From Lutjanus erythropterus (lineage: Eukaryota > Chordata > Actinopteri > Lutjaniformes > Lutjanidae): DNA of 64,000 nucleotides. Below, one piece after another: positions 39,230 to 49,192 of this stretch; position 1 is the stretch's first letter; every line of letters starts with the position of its first letter. Made by a program: the position numbers and the translations under genes. Location: the NCBI GenBank assembly GCA_020091685.1, contig CM034595.1, forward strand, positions 40,720,232 through 40,784,231, read 5' to 3'. The notes under the pieces were generated by a model, which was given only the letters and a program-made list of their open reading frames with translations, searched no databases and was not told the origin of the DNA.

Positions 39230-40128
39230 TAGGGCTGTGCACCGAACTCTGCACTTTCAAGGCTACCAACCGTACTGCGTTGCTACGACTGAGTACTGAT
39301 CCATGATAAATCAATCAATGGCAAAATTTAGGTACATGAGAGCACATCAAGGTGAGAGAGTAAATTAACTTTTAGAGTATAGAGAGAAAGAGAGAGTGAT
39401 GTCACTGCTGCAGCTTGTTTGAGCAACGGTGAGTCAGGGCAATGGAAAGCCGAAAGCAGTCACAAGTCTCGTTAAAGGAGCAATATGTAGTAATTGCTCT
39501 TCCAAAATAGCAAGTTGAAGCCATAGATGATCTATTACATACAGCAGGTTGACATCCAATTTAATATACACTCTGTGGTTGAAGCGAGCTGTTTCCCTGC
39601 AGCTCAGGCAGGCTGCAAGAATACTGCAGGAGTGCAAGACAAACACAACATTGTTACAACAAGCTACACTGTTGATCATTTGTTTATAACTGTCAGTTGT
39701 CTGTCAATCTAAAGCTAAATCTGTTAGCCTGAAAACAAAAGCCCACTGATCCACAAATACACATTCTGGGGTTTGAGTTCAGTTGCTGCCTGCCTTCTGC
39801 CTACCAGACTCCATTAAAGTATTGCTTTAATCATAACATCTACTCCTCCTGAAAGATTATTAATGATTTTTTTAATACTCATAAATAGACACTTAGTCAT
39901 TGTTAATTTGCTTTTTACATAAGTTCTTGTTGAAGATAACTGGGTTTTTTCACTGTCTTGGTTGACGTTAGCATTTTTATGTGTTTTCATTTGTGAAGAA
40001 TGTACTTACTGTTTACAACAGAAATGATCATTTGAGTTAAATTACCAAAAAAAAAAAAAGGTACTGTTGCATACTGGTACCGAATTCCTGGTACTGTATC
40101 AGTTCAAATATGAATGTATCCAACCCTA
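39230..40128. mobile_element. hAT-like non-autonomous element
   Basis: The left end is TAGGGCTGTGCACCGAA and the right end, read on the other strand, starts TAGGGTTGG and soon reaches GGTACC. Flanking 8-mers TTTAACAG (39222-39229) and GTTGACAG (40129-40136) agree at 6 of 8, fitting the 8-base duplication of hAT elements. The ends resemble the 'TAGGGYTGGGCACCGAA' family common in fish. No transposase frame is present. A second repeat ('TTAAAGGAGCAATATGTAG', 39473-39491) begins inside it. Confidence 0.65.
39473..39720. repeat. 'AAAGGAGCAATATGTAG' repeat nested in the hAT-like element
   Basis: This begins GTTAAAGGAGCAATATGTAG, a phrase I recognise from a dispersed fish repeat, and runs to about 39720. 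It appears to be nested within or a part of the surrounding element. Boundaries are approximate. Confidence 0.4.
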
Positions 40129-41219
40129 GTTGACAGTTTGGTGAATTAGACGAATGCTTAAAATGCTCCTGAATTAAGTTTGTTTGGTGAGCATCAAAAT
40201 CACCAAACATATCGATAAAAACACTTTGGTGACCATCCTCCACCACAATAAAATCATTTGTTTGATTGTTTTTTAATTTCACTTGTAATTTGTTTATTAT
40301 AATCCTTCCATAATAACCATCAGTGAAACATAAAGCGGCAGTGGAGAGCTAAGTAATGACTAAATCTGCAGCTGTGTGTCGGTGAAGAAAGTCCTAATTT
40401 TAACACGGGGTGGCAACTGTCCACAGATTGATGTAAGGCGATAAGGGTCTGAGCTGAGAGACTTGACGAGTTTTGTCTGATGACAGAGGAGAGAGGGCGA
40501 CCACAGTCAAGGAAGTCGAAGAATTAAGCGATAGTGGGAATTCGCCCAAAAGACGGCTGGACTCTGCCAAAGGATTGTCTGAAGAGAGGTCTGATTGGCT
40601 GTGGTATTGTTTGCATTTTGGCATTGTGTTTATTAGGTAAGAGTTGGCTCCAGCTTGGCTTTAGGAGAGTGGATGTTGTTGAGTTATGCAAAAAGGTTTG
40701 TTTTTTTTCCAGGAACATCAAATAGCAGCTTCATGTTGGTCAATCAGGTTTTTATCCGGCCAGACTATGAAAACAAATCCAAGAAACAGACAGATGGACA
40801 AACTTCCCTCCGTAACCAAACAATATTACAAAACTGAATTAAATGGAAATGATCAACGGACTTCTTAGGAATTACTGCAAAGAATTCGAGTTTGATTACC
40901 AATGCTAAGATTAGAGTTGCTCAGATACTGATACTGCTGTCAGAAATGACTCCAATACAGCTTAAAATGCTTGACTGTGTGTTGGTGAATATGCAAATAT
41001 GCACAGATCCAATATCATGTAATTTGGGGGTTCTTAACCTCGTGTAACTTAACGAACACTTCTGATTCTTAATCTGAAGACCATCCTCCCAAACAAATTA
41101 GGAAAAAAACATAACTTGCCAAAAAAAACAAAAAAAAAACAAAAAGCTGAAAAATAAACTGGGCTGTGAGAGTTTATATAAAACAGGCTGTGACAGGATT
41201 TCACTACATTCAACACACT

Positions 41220-41355
41220 GTGCTTTCAGCTCAGCATCACCGTCTGCTGCCGTTATGAATCCAAGTTTAATGTATTCATGGTCACATTTCCTCAACACAT
41301 GCTTTGGAGCTTTTACTGGTGCACTGTCGTCTCCCACATCACGTTTTTGTTTCAA
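41220..41355 (-). pseudogene. BED-type zinc-finger fragment of a ZBED/hAT-like gene
   Basis: The minus-strand frame reads KxDHEYIKLGFITAADGD-ELKAQCVECSEILS, matching the start of the BED finger in ZBED5/FAM200-type hAT-derived proteins (pattern Y-x-K-F/L-G-F-T, then Q-C-x2-C-x2-x-L-S). After LSQP the similarity is lost, and the frame runs into a poly-A/T stretch. The His pair of the finger and the whole transposase core are missing, and the frame opens at TTG. I read it as a decayed hAT-type fragment. Confidence 0.55.
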
Positions 41356-42173
41356 AAAAACAATCCATTTTGTGTTATGGCATCCGGGGGGAACGTTAGC
41401 AACCTAAAAGCGGAAAAAAACATTTGTCCCCGATGATCATGTGCCATGATTTGTGTGATTATTCAAACCTAAATGATCCTTTAACTTCTGTGTTTTTTTA
41501 GTCCATTTAGATATGAAAAGAACTAGCTTTGTAACTTACACCCCCTAAAACATTATTTTAATCTAACCATGTGGCAGTACCACTGCCTCCATTGCCAACT
41601 AGATGGTGCTCTGAGGCACTTCTTCTAACGACTTAACAAAGGTTAAATCATAATATCACATCCATACACACTTGAATTGGATGATAACGTATTGGTCATA
41701 TACAAAGTTCAGGTATCAGAATGAGTATCAAGAAGGAAAAATTGTACCGTAACATCTAGAGCTGTTATGTTACAATAATTGTATATTTTTGTAAAACCTG
41801 TTGGAAAAAACTATTCCACAGTGTCACAATAGTCACTTTTTTTACAGGTTGTGCAAATTAACACAGCTGTCATGCAAATTATAAACAGTTATTTGAAATT
41901 CCACAAAGACAATCATGACAATTCAACGTCTTTTTGAAGAAAAGCAAACATCTAACACTCCAATTCTAGCAATACAGTTTTGCAATGATCAGCAAGTTGT
42001 TATGAAATTATTCAGTAAATATATCAGCAATAGTAGTTGGAGTTAAAACATTTCTAGACATATATTTTGTCAAGTTGTGTAGGCTACTTACATTATACCA
42101 AATGTTTCCAACAATGGTCAAACCAGAATAATATGAAATTTATTAAGCGTTGTGCTGCGTTTCCTACCAGCAA

Positions 42174-42479
42174 CTAGTTGCTTCTTTTGTTTTTGTTTTC
42201 AGACCCCGAGCTGCAGAATTCGCATGTTTTGTGCTTAAAGACAAGTGGCTTCTTTCTTTCATTCTCTTTTTTTTGTTTTACTTGTGATTTCTGAGACACC
42301 GTGGGCTTATTGATGTCTACTTTTGGACTAATGTCCATGTTGTAATTTACAGGGCAATCAAAAATTTGTGAGCATGGCTCAAAGTTGGAAACTAGAGGGA
42401 CTTTCCTGGCAGGAGGGGTCGACTGTTTAGGTCCTATAAACCTTAAAATTATAAAAATAGATTCAGGTTCATCTGACAT
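42174..42479 (-). other. Unrecognised 101-residue open frame
   Basis: The frame begins with ATG, is 101 residues long, lysine- and serine-rich, and ends VFKHKTCEFCSSGSENK. Length alone is within what AT-rich random sequence yields. The order of charged and polar residues looks less repetitive than most chance frames here, and it lies next to the BED-finger relic, so it may be transposon-derived. No family recognised. Confidence 0.15.
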
Positions 42480-42734
42480 GAAGCACTTCTGTATTATATT
42501 CCTGAAGGTATCGCAGCTTTAAGGAGTTCTGAGTTCTCTGCGTCTCTCCACCACTGCAGCAACAACTTTTAAGTGACTGCTCTAATTTGAAACTGCGTGG
42601 TTAATAGAATCAACGAGTGGCCGTGCGTAATAGAAAATAGTTAGCGCAATCGACCCTGTAACATGACACTCATGTGACCATGCTCCAAGCTGGGCGAGAA
42701 ATAGATGTCGAAATTACAAACACGTTTATTTCCT

Positions 42735-42910
42735 CACTTTCTAATTTGACGGACGGGGGTCAGTCCGGGCTGTGACTCCGGGGTCCCGACCTTTGGCTGG
42801 ACTGTAGCTTTATGATGCGTGCAGACACGCAGGGGGAGGAGAGATCCTGACTGCTGATTGGCTGGAAGGGCTCAGCAACTGACAGCCCACCCCCCCGAGA
42901 TATCACACAC
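42735..42910 (+). promoter_or_regulatory. GC-rich candidate regulatory block upstream of the 43.5 kb exon
   Basis: In otherwise AT-rich surroundings, this stretch is GC-rich and has an inverted CCAAT box (GATTGGCTGG near 42855), a C-run (42889-42896) and a CACCTG E-box near 42909. It lies about 600 bases before the TATA-linked exon. It could be a distal promoter element or a conserved non-coding block. Conservation was not tested. Confidence 0.3.
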
Positions 42911-43481
42911 CTGCCAGCCTATGTCTCTCACAAGGTGGCTCAGAGGGGGATCAACACATTTAAATTGTGAGACCCTCCCATATATTACTCACTGATAGGA
43001 GGCTAAGGAGACTGATGTGAGTTCATGAAGTCTAAAAGCCAATATTTATTGCTGATAATCAATTTTGATTTTTGCAACCAAGGCAGAGAGAAGTCTGAAT
43101 GAGCTTTAAGATGATCATAACACAATAAAACTCTCTCATGATGCCAAATTAATATATATTTTTAAATGAATCATATAGTTATTAAAAGCAAAAAAAACTT
43201 AAAGGTTTACATCAGGCCTTTAAATTAAGAATTACCTCAGAAATACAACAAAAATTAATAAATAAAAGTTAGAATTTAATAAAAAGTTTTCACAGATTGT
43301 TTTCTTATACAGCTGTAATCAAGAAAACTCCGCCTGATCGATGGTAACAGGCTTAAGTCCAACATAAACTGCCAGTATCGATGTCTGGTGCGTCTGCACT
43401 CTGATATATCGGTCTAACTGGAGTCCTGGGAGTCTAAGAGCACAAGTGTTGGGTTGGGAGTCAGCGCTCCCAGCCAGCCAG

Positions 43482-43487
43482 TATAAG
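43482..43487 (+). promoter_or_regulatory. Candidate TATA box of an alternative lingo4 promoter
   Basis: TATAAG occurs in a GC-richer stretch, with an octamer-like TTTGCAT just downstream (43492-43498). A start about 25-30 bases downstream, near 43512, would place a 5' UTR of roughly 95 bases before the ATG at 43606. The spacing to a plausible exon and donor makes this more than a chance TATA match, but no start-site data exist here. Confidence 0.4.
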
Positions 43488-43511
43488 AGCTGTTTGCATG
43501 AAGAGCAGGGA

Positions 43512-43647
43512 TGAGACAGACTGTGCAGCTCTGGGACTGTCGACAACTGTGCCACTCAGAGGAGAGGCTGCAGTGAGGGCGAGTCCACACTCTGGAAACT
43601 GTCTGATGGTGGAGAGCAAGAAGCTGCTGCTGCTGCTGCTGCTGCAG
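43512..43647 (+). other. Candidate alternative first exon of lingo4 with in-frame ATG
   Basis: Downstream of the TATA box, an ATG at 43606 opens a frame coding MVESKK, seven leucines and Q, ending exactly at CAG|GTTAGA (donor at 43647/43648, acceptable but not ideal). Spliced straight to the acceptor at 47374, it continues in frame through AGGK into the lingo4 start Met, adding 18 residues. If the 46912-47027 exon is retained instead, the frame hits a stop at 46984. Human LINGO1 also has alternative N-termini just upstream of its signal peptide. The seven leucines come from a CTG repeat, so the open frame could be fortuitous. The exon start is a guess from the TATA position. Confidence 0.38.
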
Positions 43648-44466
43648 GTTAGACTCAGTCTGAGAATTCAATTGTTTTAGCTGTATTTTTGAAGATTAAT
43701 CTATAATATCTCTACTTGATGTCAAGTATAATATATTTGTTTGATATGAAAAGTAACTTTATCCTATTTGAGTGCAGTTTGTTAATATTTTGGGCTTTGA
43801 GTTTTCTGTGCAGTTGTGGGGCATTGTAGAATAGGATAGATTTTTAAGGTTGGTTATACCTCTGTTGCACGTACTTTAGCTGGTCTCAGCAGTGATTGTT
43901 GGAAAGGGAAATGCATAATTTACATCTCAGACTTTCCCAGCACTGTTTTATTCAACTGGCAAGGCCAGACACTGGCAGAATAATGTAATTGTGTAATATT
44001 TCATCGTGCAGCATTTCATATCAGAGGGCCTTTTTTTTGGACCCATTTCCTCAAAAGTGTGCAGGCTGCATTTACTTTATACTCAGTATTATCAATAACA
44101 GTGTTTATTTTAAAGCATTTCTGTTGATCCGTTTCTTGACGTTCGTGGAGAACATTTTTTTGAAATCGACTCACTTTGGCAACTCTTGTTTTCCAGCTGT
44201 GATTTTCTTTTATTTCCATCACTCAAAGCCATTTTCATTCAAGCATTCTACTCTAAGCTTTTATCTGGAAAATCGATAGATGAAATTAATTTAGTATTTT
44301 AAAAGGTGCCTGGCCCTAATATCTGTAATTAACTGTACTTACAATGGACAATATGCTTTCCATTCATGTCAGTAATTAGAGCAGATGAGCCATCATTTTG
44401 TGAAATGTCTGACATTAGTGTCACTTTGAAACAAAGTTCTTAACTAAAACAATTAATCTAAAATCC

Positions 44467-44742
44467 TAAAGGGAAAGTTCATCCCCAAATCAAAAACAGA
44501 CTACACATTTACTTTGGCCCACAGTGCTATTTATCTTATCTTATCCTATCTTATCTATTATATTATATTATATTATATATTCTTTGGTGCTTTGAGCACT
44601 AAAGGGCAGGTGCCATTTAGTTACATTATATTCAAGAGAAGGCAGAATGTCTAGAGCCGATATCTTCAAAATGCTGCAACTCACAGCTAAATAAATAAAT
44701 AATAAACAAAGAAATAAATGATTGTAGGTTGATCCCTTTAAA
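44467..44742. mobile_element. Short element with 'AAAGGGAAAGTTCATCCCC' ends
   Basis: Left end GGGAAAGTTCATCCCCAAAT and right end GGTTGATCCCTTTAAA are imperfect inverted repeats of the family at 61.3-62.6 kb. The middle shares 'GGTGCCATTTAGTTACATTA' and 'GAGAAGGCAGAATGTCT' with it. A TATCT/TATTA microsatellite has grown inside. Confidence 0.55.
44529..44582 (+). repeat. TATCT then TATTA pentanucleotide tract
   Basis: Imperfect TTATC units (44529-44556) pass into perfect ATATT units (44559-44580), inside the short element at 44467-44742. Confidence 0.8.
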
Positions 44743-45944
44743 TAAAATATATGGGTTCTTGGAATTTCTGGAGACAATCATCCAAAAACAATATCTTAAA
44801 TAGGTTTGGTTGAACTTAAGGAGTTTCTTCTGTATACAGAGTTGTAATTCTAAAATGTGTACAGTACCAAAATACAAATAATAATAAAATAATTAAAGAA
44901 CAAAAAATTATCACATTAAAAGCAAAGTCACATCAGCCCCAGATCATATTTTTCCTGAAAAGGCTTTACAAGCTTTGCAGCATACTCTAATTCAGGTGAG
45001 AAAAAACAAACCCACAAAAATATCCTTAAACAGCAGGAAACCTCAGGAAGAGAGAGAAGAGAGTTGGGATTTCTTTTCAAGGATAAACATACATACATTA
45101 TGTCTGTTTATTTAAAGGTGGACAGACTCACCCACCATCTTTATCCTGATTCGTCTTCATGTTTTCAGTGGTCTGCTTTGATTATTCGGCATATAAAGTC
45201 TTTTATTCAGGCAAAACTCTGCCGCCCTCACCCTGTTGCTGGCTCTGGCTACAGTTGGCGTGCCTAAATCCAGATGCCTGGCCCAGGGGGCAAAGCTCTC
45301 ATCCCACTGAGGCCTCATCTGCTCTGCGAGAGACGCAGCGCATGAGGCCGAGCGCGCTAATACTTTGGGGGAAAAAAAAAAAAGAAATAGGGCAGATCAT
45401 ATGTGTACACTTCCACGGGTGTTAAGTACAGGAGTACCATTAATGGTACTTTTACAGTCTTTGGGAGGATAAAATGTCCTAAGTAAAAAGTGAGATGTAT
45501 TCTTTGATAATCAGTTAAGTAGGGATTTTGTTGTCCGCGGTACAGAGATGTAGGACGGTCTTAGCAGCCGCGACATCTGCTTCACCCTGAGCACACTCTG
45601 TTACCCAAAATGTGTACTTTTTGTTGTGCTTGCCAGCATATCAAGTGACAAGTATACAAACACGTACCAGCAGAGCACCAGGAGTTAGTTATGGGACATT
45701 GTCAGCAGCAGAAACAGTGTCACCTTGTCCTGGCCTTCATCATACACAGTTTGACATGGCATTCATCGCTAAAAAAACAAACTTAAGTAAAATAGCAAGC
45801 TCAAAATGCAAGAAATAATTAAATCTGTTTGTCTTCCCTTCATTTAAGATTCACATTGGTACCCTTGTCACTGTTCTCCAGAAGACCAGCTGGTCCACAA
45901 TGAATCATTTATAAGAGCTGGACCGCTTGCTCAGAAGGTTGTAT

Positions 45945-46480
45945 TTGTAGATGGTTATTTATTTTATTTATCTGTTATTTAGCCAGGAATGTCCCACTGA
46001 GACACTAGATCTCTTCTGTCCTGGTCAAGACAGCAGCACATGCAGTTTGGCATAAAAACAATTTCACGGGTTAGGAAAGAGTAAAATATAAAGTCCGTAC
46101 GAGCGATATCCATATCACATTTCACCTCAAGACAAGGACTGCGAAAAGCAGCCAAATGTTTGCTGTAAGATAGTTTGTGAAAGACTGTTAAAGTTATTCA
46201 AAGACAGGAGTGCCTCTTTGTAGTTTGTAACTCATTCCATGCCCAGTATTTATGAAAAGAAAATGCAGTTTTTGCGAGGATAGAGAGGTGAAGTCACACC
46301 TTCATGGGATGGTAGTTAATGGGGAGAGACGAATAACTTTTTGTTCCTGTTGAATTGTATCTTGAATTACACATACGATGTTTGTCAGTTTTAAACATTT
46401 TTGCAAGTGAAGAACGGCGCAATTTGTGGTAGGTTTTTCGTAGTTTAATTTTGTGTGAAGTTGCTCTCGTCTTACAGAAT
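45945..46480. repeat. 'AGCCAGGAATGTCCCACTGAGA' dispersed repeat, possible retroelement tail
   Basis: Phrases TATTTAGCCAGGAATGTCCC, GGTCAAGACAGCAGCACATG and CAGTTTTTGCGAGGATAGAG are recognisable from a dispersed fish repeat. It ends about 430 bases before the predicted lingo4 UTR exon. Boundaries uncertain. Confidence 0.45.
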
Positions 46481-46911
46481 ATACATCATTAACACCAACA
46501 TCACTGTCCTTTCAAACGTTATGTTGCCTGAAGTGTTTTATCCAGTGACACCTGGTCACTTTACCAGCCAGGGAGAGAAAGAACGAGTGAGAACTGTTGC
46601 TTGTGCGACTACATCCTGGTAGGAAAACACACAGGCAATGCAGCTTCAGTGGCTAATATTAGTGTGAGCAGTAATCATGTGAGATCGTGTCTCTCACCAT
46701 TGACTACTGTTCATATTTTTTCCAAAGTAAGGTCTCATTGTGGTCCACGGACGTGAACATACACAAGTTGAAGCATCATGCTGATGTGATGGACATTACT
46801 TTCGGATGATGTTTTGTGTATAGACTTGTTTAGGCAAGTTAACCTTCGGCTAAAAAACACCTTCATTTTGTTAAAACTTGCTTTTCTGTGTTTCTGCTTC
46901 GTTCCATCCAG

Positions 46912-47027
46912 GCTACTCCAAAGGGCATGTTATTGACAGGACCACATTTCCACACAGGACTTAACTCAAGTCTGATTCCAACTTGACTGCCACTGGTTAT
47001 GAAAATCTGCACTCTGAGACTGAAACG
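46912..47027 (+). other. lingo4: Probable non-coding 5' UTR exon of lingo4
   Basis: A long T/C-rich stretch leads to CCATCCAG at 46904-46911, and the segment ends at a good donor, ACG|GTATGT, at 47027/47028. This gives a 116-base exon followed by a 347-base intron before the coding exon. LINGO genes are known for non-coding upstream exons. It carries one upstream ATG with a 19-codon frame. The exon call is by splice-signal inspection only; no transcript was available. Confidence 0.6.
46927..46986 (+). other. Upstream ORF in the lingo4 5' UTR exon
   Basis: An ATG at 46927 opens a 19-codon frame ending in TGA at 46984-46986, wholly inside the predicted UTR exon. If the exon is included in the mRNA, this small frame precedes the main start and could reduce translation. 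The peptide is not recognised. Regulatory effect is inference. Confidence 0.4.
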
Positions 47028-47374
47028 GTATGTCTTTACAAGTTTTAACTAAATAAGGAAAGTCAATCCAACACAAATCTTTCTTGGGATTTAACATCGT
47101 TAACATGAATATTTATGCATTAATAGACCTGTTTCACGGCAGCCATATTGATATGAAATAGAAGGGTAAACAGAGAACAGTCACACTAATTACTGTGCCT
47201 TTCCAGTGAGCCATCATGTGCAAAAGCAGCACCCCGACTCAAACAGAACCTTTGTTAGTATCACTGGTAAAACCTGTATCTACCCTACCATTTCATGTCA
47301 AAATGGCTGCTGTGAAAAAGATCTATTCTCAAAAACATCAGAGCTAATGTCTTTATGTCTGTGTCTCCTCTCAG

Positions 47375-47386
47375 GCTGGGGGTAAG
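47375..47386 (+). other. lingo4: 5' end of the lingo4 coding exon (short leader before ATG)
   Basis: A pyrimidine-rich run ends in CTCTCAG at 47374, a strong splice acceptor, so the coding exon begins at 47375 only 12 bases before the ATG. Those 12 bases contain no stop and are a multiple of three, so any upstream exon ending in phase 0 could extend the protein in frame (see the exon ending at 43647). Confidence 0.75.
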
Positions 47387-49192
47387 ATGTTCGTGGAGTC
47401 AGTCGTCCGATGGAGCATCGTGCTCCAGTTTGGACTGTGTATATCTGCAGGAAGCTGTCCTCCACGCTGTGTGTGTCGACCTGAGGCTAAAGAAGTGATC
47501 TGCTCTGGAAAACATTTGAACTCAGTGCCAGAGGGCTTTTCCAGTGATGCCAGGCGCTTGGATTTATCCCACAATAAGATTAAGACTGTGGGGCGCCGCC
47601 AGTTCTCTGGCCTCCTGCAACTTCAAGAGTTGGATCTCAGTGATAATATAATCTCCATGATTGAGGTGGAGGCTTTCCAGGGCCTACAGAGTCTCAGGAC
47701 GCTTCGGATTAAGAATAACCGTCTCAAGATCATCCCAGTTGGGGTGTTTTCTGGTCTGTCCAGTCTGCGCTTTCTGGATTTGAGTCAGAATGAGATTCTG
47801 GTCTTCCTGGACTATACCTTCAAAGAAATGGTGAACCTGCAAACGCTGGAAGCCGAGGAGAATGACTTGGTCTTCATCTCCCAGCGGGCTTTCTTTGGTC
47901 TGCAGAATCTCCAGGAGCTCAACATAGACCGCAGCAACCTGACCTCCGTTCCCACTGAGGCATTGTCCCAGCTCCAGAGCTTAACACGTCTTCGTATGCT
48001 ACGTCTCACCATTTCTACACTGCCAAACAATGCTTTCCGTAGACTCCACCGTCTCCGTAGCCTCCTAATTGCAAACTGGCCAGCACTGGACACTATGGCA
48101 AGCAACAGCCTGATCGGTCTAAATTTGACCTCGCTTGTCATTAGCGGCTGCAACCTAAGTGCTATTCCTTACTCAGCACTTCGTCACCTGGTGTATCTGC
48201 GCTTCCTGGACCTGTCCTACAACCCCATCACTGTTATCCAAGGCAATATGCTAGGGGATCTCCTGAGACTCCAGGAGTTACACCTTGCAGGGGGGAGCCT
48301 GCTACGAATAGAGCCGGGGGCCTTTAGGGGACTGGCCTACTTTCGCATGCTTAATGTGACATCAAATCAGCTCACTACTTTGGAGGAGAGCGTCTTCCAC
48401 TCTGTGGGGAACCTTCAGGTGTTGCGGTTGGATGGGAATCCCCTAGCATGTGACTGCCGGCTCATCTGGGTGGTCCGCCGCCGACTGCGCTTGAACTTTG
48501 ATGGACATCAGCCCGCTTGTTCGTCTCCTGATGCAGTGAGACACCGTGAGTTCAGAGACTTCTCAGAGAAGGAGCTCCCAAGGTTGTTTACCTGCCGCCC
48601 TGCCCGCATCCTGGACCGCAGGCCGCAGGAAGCGAGGGTAGAGGAGGGCACTACAGTTCTCTTCTCCTGTAAAGCTGATGGGGATCCATTCCCATCTATC
48701 ACCTGGATCTCATCCCATAAGAATGTGGTTTCACCAACAGGACGAATCAGAGTTTTGCACAATGGTACTCTAGAAGTGCGTTTTGCCCAAGTTCAGGACA
48801 GTGGCACTTATCAGTGCCTGGCGGGCAATGCAGCCGGCAATGACAGCCTGACTGTCGGTCTGTATGTGAAGGGGCTCCCTCGTAACCGAACCATCCCCTT
48901 CCTCTCAGAGGAGAGCTGGTCAGAGCCTTCAAATCCCCAAGCTGCCAACTCCTCCGCTCAAATGGCCAAACCATACCCATTTGACGCAAAGACCTTGATC
49001 ATCGCCACCACCATGGGCTTCCTGTCTTTCCTCAGCTCGGTGGCCATCTGTTTTGTCTTCATGTTCTTCTGGAGCCAGAGCAAAGGTCAGATCAAGCACA
49101 CGGCCACTATTGACTTTGTTCCACGGTCTTCCATGGGTGGCGGAGGAGGGGACGGAGGGGACGGTGGCAGGTTCACCATGAAACTTATCTAA
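47387..49192 (+). CDS. lingo4: LINGO-family LRR/Ig transmembrane protein, best match LINGO4
   Basis: The 601-residue open frame sits in one exon, as is usual for LINGO genes. Order seen: signal peptide (1-22), LRRNT with Cys24/28/30/39, about a dozen leucine-rich repeats (54-352), LRRCT with Cys355/357/378/403, one Ig C2 domain with Cys428, Trp440 and DSGTYQC at 471-477, a membrane segment (about 537-562) and a short tail ending RFTMKLI. Sequons occur at N184, N246, N256, N323, N485 and N521. LINGO proteins are neuronal surface proteins; LINGO1 is a Nogo-receptor co-receptor that restrains myelination, while LINGO4 is little studied. Assignment to LINGO4 rests on the IKHTATIDFVP tail, where LINGO1 to 3 have a tyrosine in the matching motif, on the -KLI end and on the short Ig loop before GRIRVL. 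A teleost a or b copy cannot be told apart. The tail has an unusual glycine/aspartate run (584-594). Start: first ATG after the acceptor at 47374, directly before a good signal peptide. Confidence 0.93.
   Translation: MFVESVVRWSIVLQFGLCISAGSCPPRCVCRPEAKEVICSGKHLNSVPEGFSSDARRLDLSHNKIKTVGRRQFSGLLQLQELDLSDNIISMIEVEAFQGLQSLRTLRIKNNRLKIIPVGVFSGLSSLRFLDLSQNEILVFLDYTFKEMVNLQTLEAEENDLVFISQRAFFGLQNLQELNIDRSNLTSVPTEALSQLQSLTRLRMLRLTISTLPNNAFRRLHRLRSLLIANWPALDTMASNSLIGLNLTSLVISGCNLSAIPYSALRHLVYLRFLDLSYNPITVIQGNMLGDLLRLQELHLAGGSLLRIEPGAFRGLAYFRMLNVTSNQLTTLEESVFHSVGNLQVLRLDGNPLACDCRLIWVVRRRLRLNFDGHQPACSSPDAVRHREFRDFSEKELPRLFTCRPARILDRRPQEARVEEGTTVLFSCKADGDPFPSITWISSHKNVVSPTGRIRVLHNGTLEVRFAQVQDSGTYQCLAGNAAGNDSLTVGLYVKGLPRNRTIPFLSEESWSEPSNPQAANSSAQMAKPYPFDAKTLIIATTMGFLSFLSSVAICFVFMFFWSQSKGQIKHTATIDFVPRSSMGGGGGDGGDGGRFTMKLI

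Noticed and set aside
43498..43605. An earlier in-frame ATG at 43498 before the candidate alternative exon start
   Set aside because: It lies only 11 bases after the TATA box, so it would be upstream of the likely transcription start.
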